DNA from: Ardenticatenia bacterium
Lineage (GTDB): Bacteria > Chloroflexota > Anaerolineae > Ardenticatenales > Ardenticatenaceae
DNA: 59,981 nt
Reading direction: 5' to 3'
Assembly (NCBI GenBank): GCA_030949995.1
Contig: JAUZRY010000042.1
Span: 1 to 59,981 of the forward strand
Each line of letters starts with the position of its first letter. The first letter of the stretch is position 1. The position numbers and the translations under genes are program-made. The notes under the pieces were generated by a model. That model worked only from the letters and a program-made list of their open reading frames with translations. It was not told the DNA's origin and made no database searches. Below, one piece after another: positions 38,174-45,842 of this stretch.

Positions 38174-38695
38174 TCACAGGAGGCTGATCACGAGTAAGGC
38201 AACGGTGAACAGCACTAAGATGGCCAGCACAAATAGCGAAACGACCACAAATGCCCGCAACAGGGGCCTGACAACGCCCGTCTTCGCTTCGGATTGGTGA
38301 ACCTCAGGGCGCTCCGGGAACAGAGGCGCCGTGGCCGCAGGAGAGTTTGCCGGCGTGCGCGACGGGCGTCGTCCTGGGAAGGGGGGCACTTCATGGGCAA
38401 GAGTAATAATGGGCTCAACGGGAATCGGTCCGCGCACGCCGGCCAGCAAGCCGGTGCCCTCCTCCTCGTCCTCGTCAAGTGCTTCGGCAATGGTCTCCCG
38501 CGGTTCTGCGGCGACTTCGGGAATGAGCCAACCGGGCAAATTGCTGAAGTCAATGTCGGCGGCCCAATCCACATCCTCATCAGTCTGGGCCGAGGCATCG
38601 GTCTCAAGCCCCTTCAACCAGTCCGGCAGGCCGGACTTTTCCTCCTCATTTCCGTCACTGGGAGCCTGGTGCCCGGTACGTCCATCCGGAGCCAT
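38174..38695 (-). CDS. Acidic single-pass membrane protein of unknown function
   Basis: 173 residues. A low-complexity acidic N-terminal region contains LPDWLKGL and a second similar DFSNLPGWLIPEV motif, followed by Pro-rich sequence and a C-terminal membrane helix AFVVVSLFVLAILVLFTVAL. The start at 38695 was chosen because a promoter lies just upstream; the frame stays open to 38926. The repeated LPxWL motif looks like a short peptide docking site. First gene of the operon with the GlmL-like ATPase. Confidence 0.6.
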   Translation of the reverse strand: MAPDGRTGHQAPSDGNEEEKSGLPDWLKGLETDASAQTDEDVDWAADIDFSNLPGWLIPEVAAEPRETIAEALDEDEEEGTGLLAGVRGPIPVEPIITLAHEVPPFPGRRPSRTPANSPAATAPLFPERPEVHQSEAKTGVVRPLLRAFVVVSLFVLAILVLFTVALLVISLL

Positions 38696-38770
38696 GCTGC
38701 GCCTTTCACCTCTCTTGTGGTCCAAAAGTTCTCCCGAAGATGGTGGGTGGCCCTCGCCGCCCCGTTTAAC

Positions 38771-38800
38771 AGTATAACATTGTTTTCGCAGTTCGGGCAA
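38771..38800 (-). promoter_or_regulatory. Promoter of the GlmL-like operon
   Basis: Read on the minus strand: TTGCCC (38800-38795), an 18-base spacer, and TATACT (38776-38771), about 75 bases before the ATG at 38695. Confidence 0.55.
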
Positions 38801-38932
38801 GCCGGCCCGCGCGTTGTTGAGTTCTCCCCGTATTCTCATAATCTCTGCCCGGAGGATGAGTTCGGCTTTTCCGGGCTCGGCTGAGCTCTCCGCGACGCGA
38901 GGCGGCAAGGGGGCTGTTGAGGCCAAGTGTCA

Positions 38933-39652
38933 TCACGGTAGGGATGAGGGGGCGGTTTCCCGGCGGTGAAGGGACACGTTGCCCGTCCCGCCGGCCACAA
39001 CAGCCACGTGGGCGTATCCGAGGAAGAGGCCATGCTCCACAACACCCGGCCGGGTGTTGAGCTGTGCTTGGAGCTCATGAGGTGCCGAGATTCCCCCTGG
39101 AAAGGTACAGTCGTAGATGTAGTTGCCGTTGTCAGTCACAAAGGGTGTCCCATCGGCACGGCGGCGCAACAGGGGGGTGCATCCCAGGGCGGCCAGCCAA
39201 TCGGCGTGCAGGTTCCACCCGAAGGGCAAGACTTCTACGGGCAGCGGAGCACGCTGGCCCAATCTGGCCACTCGCTTGCGTTCGTCGGCAATCACTACCA
39301 TGTGGCGAGCAGCACACGCGACGATCTTCTCGCGCAGCAACGCCCCTCCCAACCCCTTGATCAAGTTGAGCTCCGGGTCGATCTCATCGGCGCCGTCGAT
39401 GTACAGGTCGAGGAGAGGAGTTTCCTCCAGGCTGACAAGGGGGATGCCCAAGTGGCGGGAGAGGTCAGCCGTCTGCTCAGAGGTGGGCACACCGACGATG
39501 TGGCGCAGTCGCCCCGAGCGAAGGTGGGCACTCAGCCGCTCCAGGGCATATTTCACGGTGGAACCGGTCCCCAATCCCAACGCCATGCCGTCGCGGACGA
39601 AGGTGTCCACAGCGTAGTAGGCTGCCCGTTGCTTCAAGGTCTCCGGATTCAT
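38933..39652 (-). CDS. rpiA: Ribose-5-phosphate isomerase A
   Basis: 239 residues. GLGTGSTVKYALE, the catalytic DLYIDGADEID and KGLGGALLREKIVA are all present, with the C-terminal VAVVAGGTGNV. It interconverts ribose-5-phosphate and ribulose-5-phosphate in the pentose phosphate pathway. The start at MNPETLKQRA fits the family; another ATG lies 18 bases upstream. Confidence 0.94.
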   Translation of the reverse strand: MNPETLKQRAAYYAVDTFVRDGMALGLGTGSTVKYALERLSAHLRSGRLRHIVGVPTSEQTADLSRHLGIPLVSLEETPLLDLYIDGADEIDPELNLIKGLGGALLREKIVACAARHMVVIADERKRVARLGQRAPLPVEVLPFGWNLHADWLAALGCTPLLRRRADGTPFVTDNGNYIYDCTFPGGISAPHELQAQLNTRPGVVEHGLFLGYAHVAVVAGGTGNVSLHRRETAPSSLP

Positions 39653-39777
39653 GGATCTCATCGCTCTCATAGGATGTCCGCCCGAAGGATGAAGAATTCG
39701 CCGGGCGGGACTGCCCTACTTTACCCTATGAGCCCAATCGGGGCAACTGGAAGTGCTTGAGTGCCCACACCGGTTAC

Positions 39778-39806
39778 TTGCTCACCCCACGGGGGCCTGG
39801 TATCAT
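39778..39806 (+). promoter_or_regulatory. Promoter of uspA
   Basis: TTGCTC at 39778-39783, a 17-base spacer and TATCAT at 39801-39806, 45 bases before the ATG. Confidence 0.5.
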
Positions 39807-39850
39807 TGAGCACGTGTCCCCAATTGATGTGGTGTTGAGGAGGCTCAGTG

Positions 39851-40288
39851 ATGTTCACGACGATTGTCGTCGGGGTGGACGGCACAGCACGAAGTGAGCA
39901 CGCTGCCCGTGTAGCGGCGAACATTGCCCAGAAGTACGGCGCCAGCCTCATATTGGTCTACGCCTACGATCCGGTGCCCCGCTACTTGGGCACCAACTTG
40001 TACGAGGAGGCTGTAGCCCGGGCCATTGCCCACGGTGAGGAGGTGTTGGAACAGACAGTTTCCCACTTGCCCCGGTCCGTGCGGGCCGAACAGGAGCTGC
40101 TGGAAGGGCCACCGGCGATGGCTATCCTGAAAGTTGTGGAGGCCCGTCAGGCCAATTTGGTCGTCATCGGCTCCCGGGGTCTCGGGGAGATCGCTGCTCT
40201 GGCCTTGGGCAGCGTGGGGCACAAGCTCATTCAGCAGTCTCCCGTGCCGGTTCTTATCGTCAAGAAGGCGGAGCCGGAGGGGGCGTGA
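39851..40288 (+). CDS. Universal stress protein (single domain)
   Basis: 145 residues. The N-terminal FTTIVVGVDGTARSEHA and the ATP-binding G-2x-G-9x-GS motif (GSRGLGEIAALALGS) near the C-terminus are complete, so it should bind ATP. GAGGAGG precedes the ATG at 39851. The last 29 bases overlap the 3' end of the converging rdgB. Confidence 0.92.
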   Translation: MFTTIVVGVDGTARSEHAARVAANIAQKYGASLILVYAYDPVPRYLGTNLYEEAVARAIAHGEEVLEQTVSHLPRSVRAEQELLEGPPAMAILKVVEARQANLVVIGSRGLGEIAALALGSVGHKLIQQSPVPVLIVKKAEPEGA

Positions 40289-40877
40289 AGCCGAGCAGTG
40301 ACTCGATGTGAGGGCGTATGGCCCTCGCGGCCCGTCCCCGGTGGCTCAGGCGGTTCTTCTCCTCCGGTGACAGTTCGGCCATGGTACGCGCGACTTCCGC
40401 CACGTAGAAGATAGGATCGTACCCGAATCCCCCGTTGCCCCGTGGTGCAAAGAGGATGCGCCCGTCCACGGTGCCGAGGGCAGTCACCACGTGCCCCAAG
40501 GGCGTGACCAAGGCCACAGCACAGACGAAGCGCGCTTGCCGGCGTGCCCAAGGGACGGCTTCCATCTTGGCGAGCAAGGCACGCACGCGGTCTTCATCCG
40601 TGGGACCAGCCCACCGCGCACTGTGGATGCCGGGAAAACCGCCCAGCACATCCACTTCTAGGCCGCTGTCGTCGGCCAGGGCAGGCATGTCGGCGGCACG
40701 GGCATAGGCCAGGGCTTTGAGCACAGCATTTTCGTCGAAGGTCGCCCCATGTTCATCGACGTGCAATGAGAGGCCTAGATCGTCCGGCATCACCAAAGTG
40801 ACCGGAAGTTGGCCCAAGAGGGCCTTGTACTCCTGCCGCTTGCCCGGATTCCCGGTGGCGATCACGATTTGCACCAT
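40260..40877 (-). CDS. rdgB: XTP/dITP pyrophosphatase (RdgB/HAM1)
   Basis: 205 residues. IATGNPGKRQEY at the N-terminus, the catalytic TFDENAVLKA, ALADDSGLEVD, GIHSARWAG and GNGGFGYDPIF are all present. It removes deaminated purine nucleotides from the pool. An ATG at 40877 is used; the upstream region is shared with the divergent DUF4446 gene. Confidence 0.95.
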   Translation of the reverse strand: MVQIVIATGNPGKRQEYKALLGQLPVTLVMPDDLGLSLHVDEHGATFDENAVLKALAYARAADMPALADDSGLEVDVLGGFPGIHSARWAGPTDEDRVRALLAKMEAVPWARRQARFVCAVALVTPLGHVVTALGTVDGRILFAPRGNGGFGYDPIFYVAEVARTMAELSPEEKNRLSHRGRAARAIRPHIESLLGFTPPPAPPS

Positions 40878-40942
40878 TGTTCCCTCACTGGTATGGTAGA
40901 GTTGTCCGGCGTTCGCAGAAGCAATCCGCGGAGAAGTCGGCC

Positions 40943-41452
40943 ATGACCACCTTTACCCAGCTCTACCAGGCATACGCGCCCACGTTCACCGCTGTCGCCC
41001 TTGTGCTCTCGATACTGGCCTTCGTGAGCGTGGTCCTGCAAGGATGGGCCCTGCGCCGTCGCTTGGAAGGCCACAGTCCCTCTGTCGAAGCCGAAGCGCG
41101 AAGCACCACGTTGCTCACCGGGCTGCGGCGGCTGGCACAGCAAAACAGCGACCGCTTGGCCGAGCTGGAACACGATGTGAAGGGCCTGCGGACCACCGTG
41201 GCCGGCCGTGTCGGGCGCGTGGGCGTGGTGCGCTTTAACCCGTTCCAGGAGACGGGCGGCGACCAGAGTTTCTCCATCGCCTTACTGGACGATCACGGCA
41301 ACGGCGTCGTCATCACCAGCCTCTACACCCGCGATGGCACCCGCATCTACGCGAAACCCCTTGAACAGGGACAATCTCCCTACCCCCTGATGGACGAGGA
41401 GAAGGAGGCTATCGCCCGCGCCCAGAAGTTCGTCCCCCCCGCTACCGGCTAG
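40943..41452 (+). CDS. DUF4446 membrane-anchored protein
   Basis: 169 residues. An N-terminal membrane helix FTAVALVLSILAFVSVVLQGW is followed by a coiled coil (LAQQNSDRLAELEHDVKGLR) and the family-defining VRFNPFQETGGDQSFSIALL block with DGNGVVITSLYTRDGTRIYA-like sequence. Function unknown; common near the origin in Firmicutes and Chloroflexota (recollection, not checked). GGAGAAG precedes the ATG. Confidence 0.85.
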   Translation: MTTFTQLYQAYAPTFTAVALVLSILAFVSVVLQGWALRRRLEGHSPSVEAEARSTTLLTGLRRLAQQNSDRLAELEHDVKGLRTTVAGRVGRVGVVRFNPFQETGGDQSFSIALLDDHGNGVVITSLYTRDGTRIYAKPLEQGQSPYPLMDEEKEAIARAQKFVPPATG

Positions 41453-41463
41453 CGCACCGGCAC

Positions 41464-42531
41464 TCAGCCCACCGGAGCTGCCAAGGGCAAGTTGGGTTCA
41501 GCATCCACGTCAAGGGATGAACGCTCCCCCTGCCGCAGGCGCCAGTAGGCCGCCGCAGCGATCATGGCTGCGTTGTCCGTGCAGAGGGTCGGTGGAGCAG
41601 GGCGCAGGGGGATGTCGAGCGTGTGGAGCGCCCCGGCCAACTGTTCGCGCAGAGGCCGGTTGGCCGCCACCCCGCCAGCCAGAACAACTTCTTGGACGTT
41701 GAAGGCCCGAGCGGCCCGAACAGTCTTGGCCACTAATACATCCACCACAGCCTGCTGGAACCCGGCCGCCAAGTCGTGGACCGGCAGGTCTTCTGTGTTC
41801 GTCGGGGGAGCATGAGGCCGTGAGGAAGCTTCGGCGCCGGTGTATTTCTTCACTTCTCGCCACACGGCCGTCTTGAGCCCGCTGAAGCTGAAGTGGTACG
41901 TGTCGGGCAGCCAAGCACGCGGAAACCGGAACACGTCCGGATTGCCTTGGGCGGCCATGCGTTGGATGTGGGGCCCTCCAGGATAGGGCAAGCCCAGCAT
42001 TCGCGCCACCTTGTCGAAGGCTTCGCCGGCCGCGTCGTCGAGCGTGTGGCCCAGGAGCGTGTACTGGCCGTGGCCGTGCATGAGGACCAATTCCGTGTGT
42101 CCTCCGCTCACAATGAGCACCAGGGCCGGAAACCTGGGTTCGACCGGCGGCTCGTCCGCCGAAAGGCGCAGCCACGCGCTGTAGATGTGGCCTTCCAGGT
42201 GGTTGACACCGATGAAGGGCAACGCCCTGGCAATGGCGAGCGCCTTGGCAAAGTTGAGTCCCACTACGAGTGATCCCACTAAGCCAGGCCCTCGGGTGGC
42301 CGCCACGGCATCCACGGCTTCCCATCCCACTTGGGCCTGTTGCATGGCCTCCCGGGCCACCGGAACGACGGAGAGCACATGTTGCCTGGACGCCACTTCG
42401 GGAAAGACCCCTCCATAACGCCGGTGCAGCTCTGCTTGAGAGGCCACAATGTTGGCCAACACGTCACGTCCGTCCTCGACAAGGGCCACGCTTGTCTCAT
42501 CACAGGATGTCTCAATCCCGAGCACAATCAT
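41464..42531 (-). CDS. tsaD: tRNA N6-adenosine threonylcarbamoyltransferase
   Basis: 355 residues. ETSCDETSVALVEDG at the N-terminus, the metal-binding HLEGHIYS, VSGGHTELVLM, DDAAGEAFDKVARMLGLPYPGGP and VLAGGVAANRPLREQL are all present. It transfers threonylcarbamoyl to A37 of ANN-decoding tRNAs. The start at 42531 (MIVLGIETS) has GGAG upstream. It is transcribed away from the candidate oriC. Confidence 0.96.
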   Translation of the reverse strand: MIVLGIETSCDETSVALVEDGRDVLANIVASQAELHRRYGGVFPEVASRQHVLSVVPVAREAMQQAQVGWEAVDAVAATRGPGLVGSLVVGLNFAKALAIARALPFIGVNHLEGHIYSAWLRLSADEPPVEPRFPALVLIVSGGHTELVLMHGHGQYTLLGHTLDDAAGEAFDKVARMLGLPYPGGPHIQRMAAQGNPDVFRFPRAWLPDTYHFSFSGLKTAVWREVKKYTGAEASSRPHAPPTNTEDLPVHDLAAGFQQAVVDVLVAKTVRAARAFNVQEVVLAGGVAANRPLREQLAGALHTLDIPLRPAPPTLCTDNAAMIAAAAYWRLRQGERSSLDVDAEPNLPLAAPVG

Positions 42532-42682
42532 CTGTGGCTCCAAGACGTGGTGTTTATTCACATTGCTTTCAGCAAGACATTAATTCTTTGTATGTCATCA
42601 TAATAGGCCATGTGGAAATGTGGAAAACGGCCCTGGAGGTGAACCACATCCCCTACCCATTGTAGCGCAGAAGAGGGCTTCC

Positions 42683-42696
42683 TACAACATGTTGTA
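42683..42696. repeat. 14-base perfect palindrome with a partial copy
   Basis: TACAACATGTTGTA is perfectly palindromic. Its right-hand ten bases ACATGTTGTA recur at 42841-42850. Both lie within the candidate origin and could be a binding site for a dimeric regulator. Confidence 0.55.
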
Positions 42697-42931
42697 TGTG
42701 GGCTGTGAGAGGAATTTTCCACAGCAAAGGGAGATTCAGTTGAGCGGTGTGGAAAAGGGAAAATGGGATGAACAAGGGGGTTTTCCGGTGTGGGAAAGGA
42801 AAACTACTAGATGTAGTGGCCGTCATGGGGGAGGTGTGGCACATGTTGTAGTCACCTGTTCAGGTTTGACCGCTGAGTTATCCCCAAAAAGGAGGAATCA
42901 TCCACAAAATCCACGGAGTTATCCACAATTC

Positions 42932-42952
42932 GGGGCGGTGCCCCACCGCCCC
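42932..42952. repeat. Strong GC hairpin beside the consensus DnaA box
   Basis: GGGGCGGTG, loop CCC, CACCGCCCC: nine perfect base pairs, five bases after the perfect DnaA box, followed by GTTGACAAC. It could be an origin element or a terminator remnant. Confidence 0.5.
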
Positions 42953-43195
42953 TGTTGACAACTTTCGAACCTTTGAGGGGCCTTGTGAACCGGTTGACCA
43001 ATGTTCCCAGAAGCTGTACAATGGGGAGCATTCACAGGCTCACCGTTCAGGGGCCAGCGTTGTTTGGTGTGTTCCGGTGAACACGTGGAGGGGTGGTGGG
43101 AGACGGCCGTCGTGACGTCCTTCTCTCCGACAGGACACGCTGTGGGCCGTTTTTCCACATGTGCGCGCAGCCCCCGGACGTTGAGGAGGGAGACG

Positions 43196-43780
43196 ATGAG
43201 CAAAGAATGGCTCACGCTGCGGGAAGCCAGCGAGCTCTTGGGCATCCACCCTTCAACACTGCGGCGCTGGAGCGACGACGGCAAGATCCCTTTTGTGCGC
43301 ACGCCTGGTGGCCATCGCCGCTTTCACCGCCAGGTGCTGGAGGAGTACATGCAGGGACGCCAACTGCCGGGTGAACCTTGGTCAGCCACCTTCCACGGTG
43401 TGGAGGAGCCGACGTGGGCAGAGGCGTTCGACGAGGTCCAACGGGCCCGGGTGCGCGAGCTCGGCCAGCGCCTTTTGGGGTTGTTGCTCCAGTACATCAC
43501 CGGCCAGCAAGGTGACCGCCGTTACCTCGAAGAAGGACGAGATGTTGGCCGTGCCTACGGCGAGACCATTGGCCAGACGAGGCTTTCCTTGCTGGAGGTG
43601 GTGGAGGTGTTTCTCTTCTTCCGCAGCCAAATCATGGACATGGCATTTCAAACCCCTTCGTTTCCCCGACCTAGCACCGAGGAGGAGCGCCGGCAGCTGC
43701 ACAGCCGGATTGACCGTTTCCTGAACCATGTGCTGTTGGGCACGATTGAGGGGTTCGAGCAGGCCACCACACGTCGTTAG
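43196..43780 (+). CDS. MerR-type HTH regulator with RsbRD-like helical domain
   Basis: 194 residues. The N-terminus is a BldC/MerR-like winged helix (LTLREASELLGIHPSTLRRW, then PFVRTPGGHRRF, about residues 5-45). The C-terminal ~110 residues, with VGRAYGETIGQTRLSLLEVV and FLFFRSQIMDMAF, resemble the helical sensory domain found at the N-terminus of RsbRD stress regulators. This pairing suggests a sensor-regulator in one chain; the effector is unknown. GAGGAGG lies before the ATG. It is adjacent to the candidate oriC and its stop overlaps that of the converging DUF169 gene. Confidence 0.75.
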   Translation: MSKEWLTLREASELLGIHPSTLRRWSDDGKIPFVRTPGGHRRFHRQVLEEYMQGRQLPGEPWSATFHGVEEPTWAEAFDEVQRARVRELGQRLLGLLLQYITGQQGDRRYLEEGRDVGRAYGETIGQTRLSLLEVVEVFLFFRSQIMDMAFQTPSFPRPSTEEERRQLHSRIDRFLNHVLLGTIEGFEQATTRR

Positions 43781-44592
43781 GCGTGCTCAGGAGCCTTCTC
43801 CCCTTCCTCCATCTTGGCCCACAGGTCGTTCATCTTCTCGTAGTGGGCGGGAAATTGGCCGGTGTACCGCAGCCAGTTGGGAATGGGATACCGAATGCCT
43901 CCCTTATGGGTGCCCTCGAGCCCTTCCACAATGTCAGCCATCCAGGAGGCGGGCAGCGCGAAGGCCATTTCGTCGTCCTGAGTTTGGGCGAAGACCCTAT
44001 CACCGTAGCAGGGCAGGATCACCTCGGGCTTCTGACTCTGCAGGGGCACAATGACGCTGTCGGAGCAGTCAATGCGCCCTGAAAAGCTGGACGTCAGCCG
44101 GCCGCCTGTCTTCCAGAGCGCTGCCGTGACCAAGCGCATGACTTGGGCTGAGTTGCCGTAAATGATGATCACGTGGGGCTCGAAGGCTGTGCGGTGCAAG
44201 GGCGCCGCGAGGAGCAGCTCATACGCCTGATGGGGAAATTTGGCCACAGCGGCCTCGGTGGCCGCGCCGGCCTGGGCTGTGGCCGTGTACATGCCCGCAC
44301 AGGCATGTCCCTCCTCGTAGTAATCGAGCATCGGGGCGAAGCCAAACACTGCTTTGGCCAATGGGCAAGAGAGGTCCTCTTCCCCCACGGCCATGGCCCA
44401 GCCGTAACGCCGCGCAAAGGCCACTGCCTGACAGATGGCCACTTTAATGCCCAAGTCACGCCACGGCCGCTTCACCCGGGGGGGCAATGGTTCCCCGGCC
44501 CGCGCCATGCGCACGGCCACGGGAAAGGTGGCTGGCCGAATGTGGCGCGCAAGTGCTTGCCCGAAGTGTTCCAACGAAATGGGCAAACTCAT
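43777..44592 (-). CDS. DUF169 family protein
   Basis: 271 residues. The CQAVAFARRYGWAMAVGEEDLSCPLA block with conserved cysteines, a further EEGHACAGMY, and IIIYGNSAQVMRLV then GRIDCSDSVIVPLQ are typical of DUF169, a family with likely metal or iron-sulfur ligands and unknown activity. GGAGGTGAT precedes the ATG at 44592. It lies divergent from the LLM oxidoreductase gene. Confidence 0.82.
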   Translation of the reverse strand: MSLPISLEHFGQALARHIRPATFPVAVRMARAGEPLPPRVKRPWRDLGIKVAICQAVAFARRYGWAMAVGEEDLSCPLAKAVFGFAPMLDYYEEGHACAGMYTATAQAGAATEAAVAKFPHQAYELLLAAPLHRTAFEPHVIIIYGNSAQVMRLVTAALWKTGGRLTSSFSGRIDCSDSVIVPLQSQKPEVILPCYGDRVFAQTQDDEMAFALPASWMADIVEGLEGTHKGGIRYPIPNWLRYTGQFPAHYEKMNDLWAKMEEGEKAPEHA

Positions 44593-44780
44593 GACTATCA
44601 CCTCCAACTTGGCCTTCCGGCCGCTTTTGGTTTTAATAGGGGAACAGTGACATCGTTGCTCTTGCTCCCGGAACGTTCCCATTGTACCCAGTCCGCGCAA
44701 AAAGGGCCAGCAGGACTCTCTTGGCCTGGATCCACAACTTGTTCACATCTAATTGTGGACAGACAGCAAAGGAGTTAAGC

Positions 44781-45842
44781 ATGAAGATTGACACCGCCCT
44801 GCTCGCTCCCACGTTGGACGCTATTATCCCGGCCGCCCAGAAGGCCGAAGCTCTTGGGTTTGATGCCCTGTGGACCAGTGAAACGCAGCACAACCCCATG
44901 TTTCCCTTGGTGCTCGCGGCCGAGCACACTGAGCACATTCACCTGGGCACGTCCATTGCTGTGGCCTTTGCCCGCAGCCCCATGGACATGGCCTATCAAG
45001 CGTGGGATTTGGCCCAGTTCAGCAGAGGGCGCTTTATCCTCGGGCTGGGCACGCAAGTCAAAGCTCACATTGAGCGCCGGTTCTCCATGCCCTGGGGCCC
45101 TCCTGTTCCCAAGCTGCGCGAGTACATCTTGGCGCTGCGTGCCATCTGGCACTCCTGGCAGACGGGAGAACGGCTGAACTTCCGGGGCACATTCTACACA
45201 ATCACCCTCATGAGCCCTTTCTTCAACCCGGGCCCCATTGAGCATCCCGACATTCCCATCTACATCGCCGGCGTCAACGAAGGGCTCTGTCGTTTGGCCG
45301 GGGAAGTGGCCGACGGCTTTCACGTCCACCCCTTGAACTCGGCCCAATACGTGCGCGAATGCGTGCGCCCGTGGATCGCAGAGGGCGCTCGGTCGGCCGG
45401 TCGCCCCCCCGACGAGGTGGCCATCAGCGTCACGGTCTTCGTGGTCACAGGCCGCGACGAGGCCGAAATTGAACGGGCAAAGGCCCCGGTGCGCGAACAG
45501 ATCGCGTTCTACGCCTCCACACCCACCTACCGCACGGTTTTTGAGCTCCACGGCTGGGATCACGTGGCGGCCGAGTTGAGCCGACTGGCCGCACGACAGC
45601 GGTGGGAGGAGATGCCCGCACTCATCACTGACGAGATGCTGGACACTTTTGCCGTCGTGGCCCCTCACGACCGGTTGGCCCAAGCTGTCAAGGCTCGGTA
45701 TGCCGGCCTGGCCGACCGCATCACCTACTACGCGGCCTTCCTCGACGGAGATGAAGCCTTCTGGCGCGAAACGGTGCGAGCCTTTCGGGAATCGGGCGAC
45801 ACGGCCTCATCTGGACATCGAGAGGACCCCCATGTACGATGA
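44781..45842 (+). CDS. LLM-class (luciferase-like) oxidoreductase
   Basis: 353 residues, TIM-barrel flavin/F420-dependent oxidoreductase. MKIDTALLAPTLDAIIPAA, ALWTSETQHNPMFPLVLAAE, LGTSIAVAFARSPMDMA and RFILGLGTQVKAHIERRF are family blocks, close to the predicted F420-dependent group. Substrate unknown. AAAGGAG precedes the ATG. Its last codons overlap the M29 gene start. Confidence 0.85.
   Translation: MKIDTALLAPTLDAIIPAAQKAEALGFDALWTSETQHNPMFPLVLAAEHTEHIHLGTSIAVAFARSPMDMAYQAWDLAQFSRGRFILGLGTQVKAHIERRFSMPWGPPVPKLREYILALRAIWHSWQTGERLNFRGTFYTITLMSPFFNPGPIEHPDIPIYIAGVNEGLCRLAGEVADGFHVHPLNSAQYVRECVRPWIAEGARSAGRPPDEVAISVTVFVVTGRDEAEIERAKAPVREQIAFYASTPTYRTVFELHGWDHVAAELSRLAARQRWEEMPALITDEMLDTFAVVAPHDRLAQAVKARYAGLADRITYYAAFLDGDEAFWRETVRAFRESGDTASSGHREDPHVR

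Larger units (their letters stand above)
42551..43159. other. oriC: Candidate chromosomal replication origin (oriC)
   Basis: A 664-base gap without a gene between tsaD and the HTH gene. It opens with an AT-rich stretch (42551-42605), a possible unwinding element. DnaA-box-like 9-mers follow: 42611-42619 and 42619-42627 (TGTGGAAAT, TGTGGAAAA), 42715-42723 (TTTTCCACA), 42748-42756 (TGTGGAAAA), 42789-42797 (TGTGGGAAA), 42878-42886 (TTATCCCCA), 42898-42906 (TCATCCACA), 42919-42927 (the perfect TTATCCACA) and 43151-43159 (TTTTCCACA). That is nine in 550 bases, in both orientations. dnaN, parA, parB and parS lie 33-37 kb away. Inference from box density; not proven. Confidence 0.65.
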
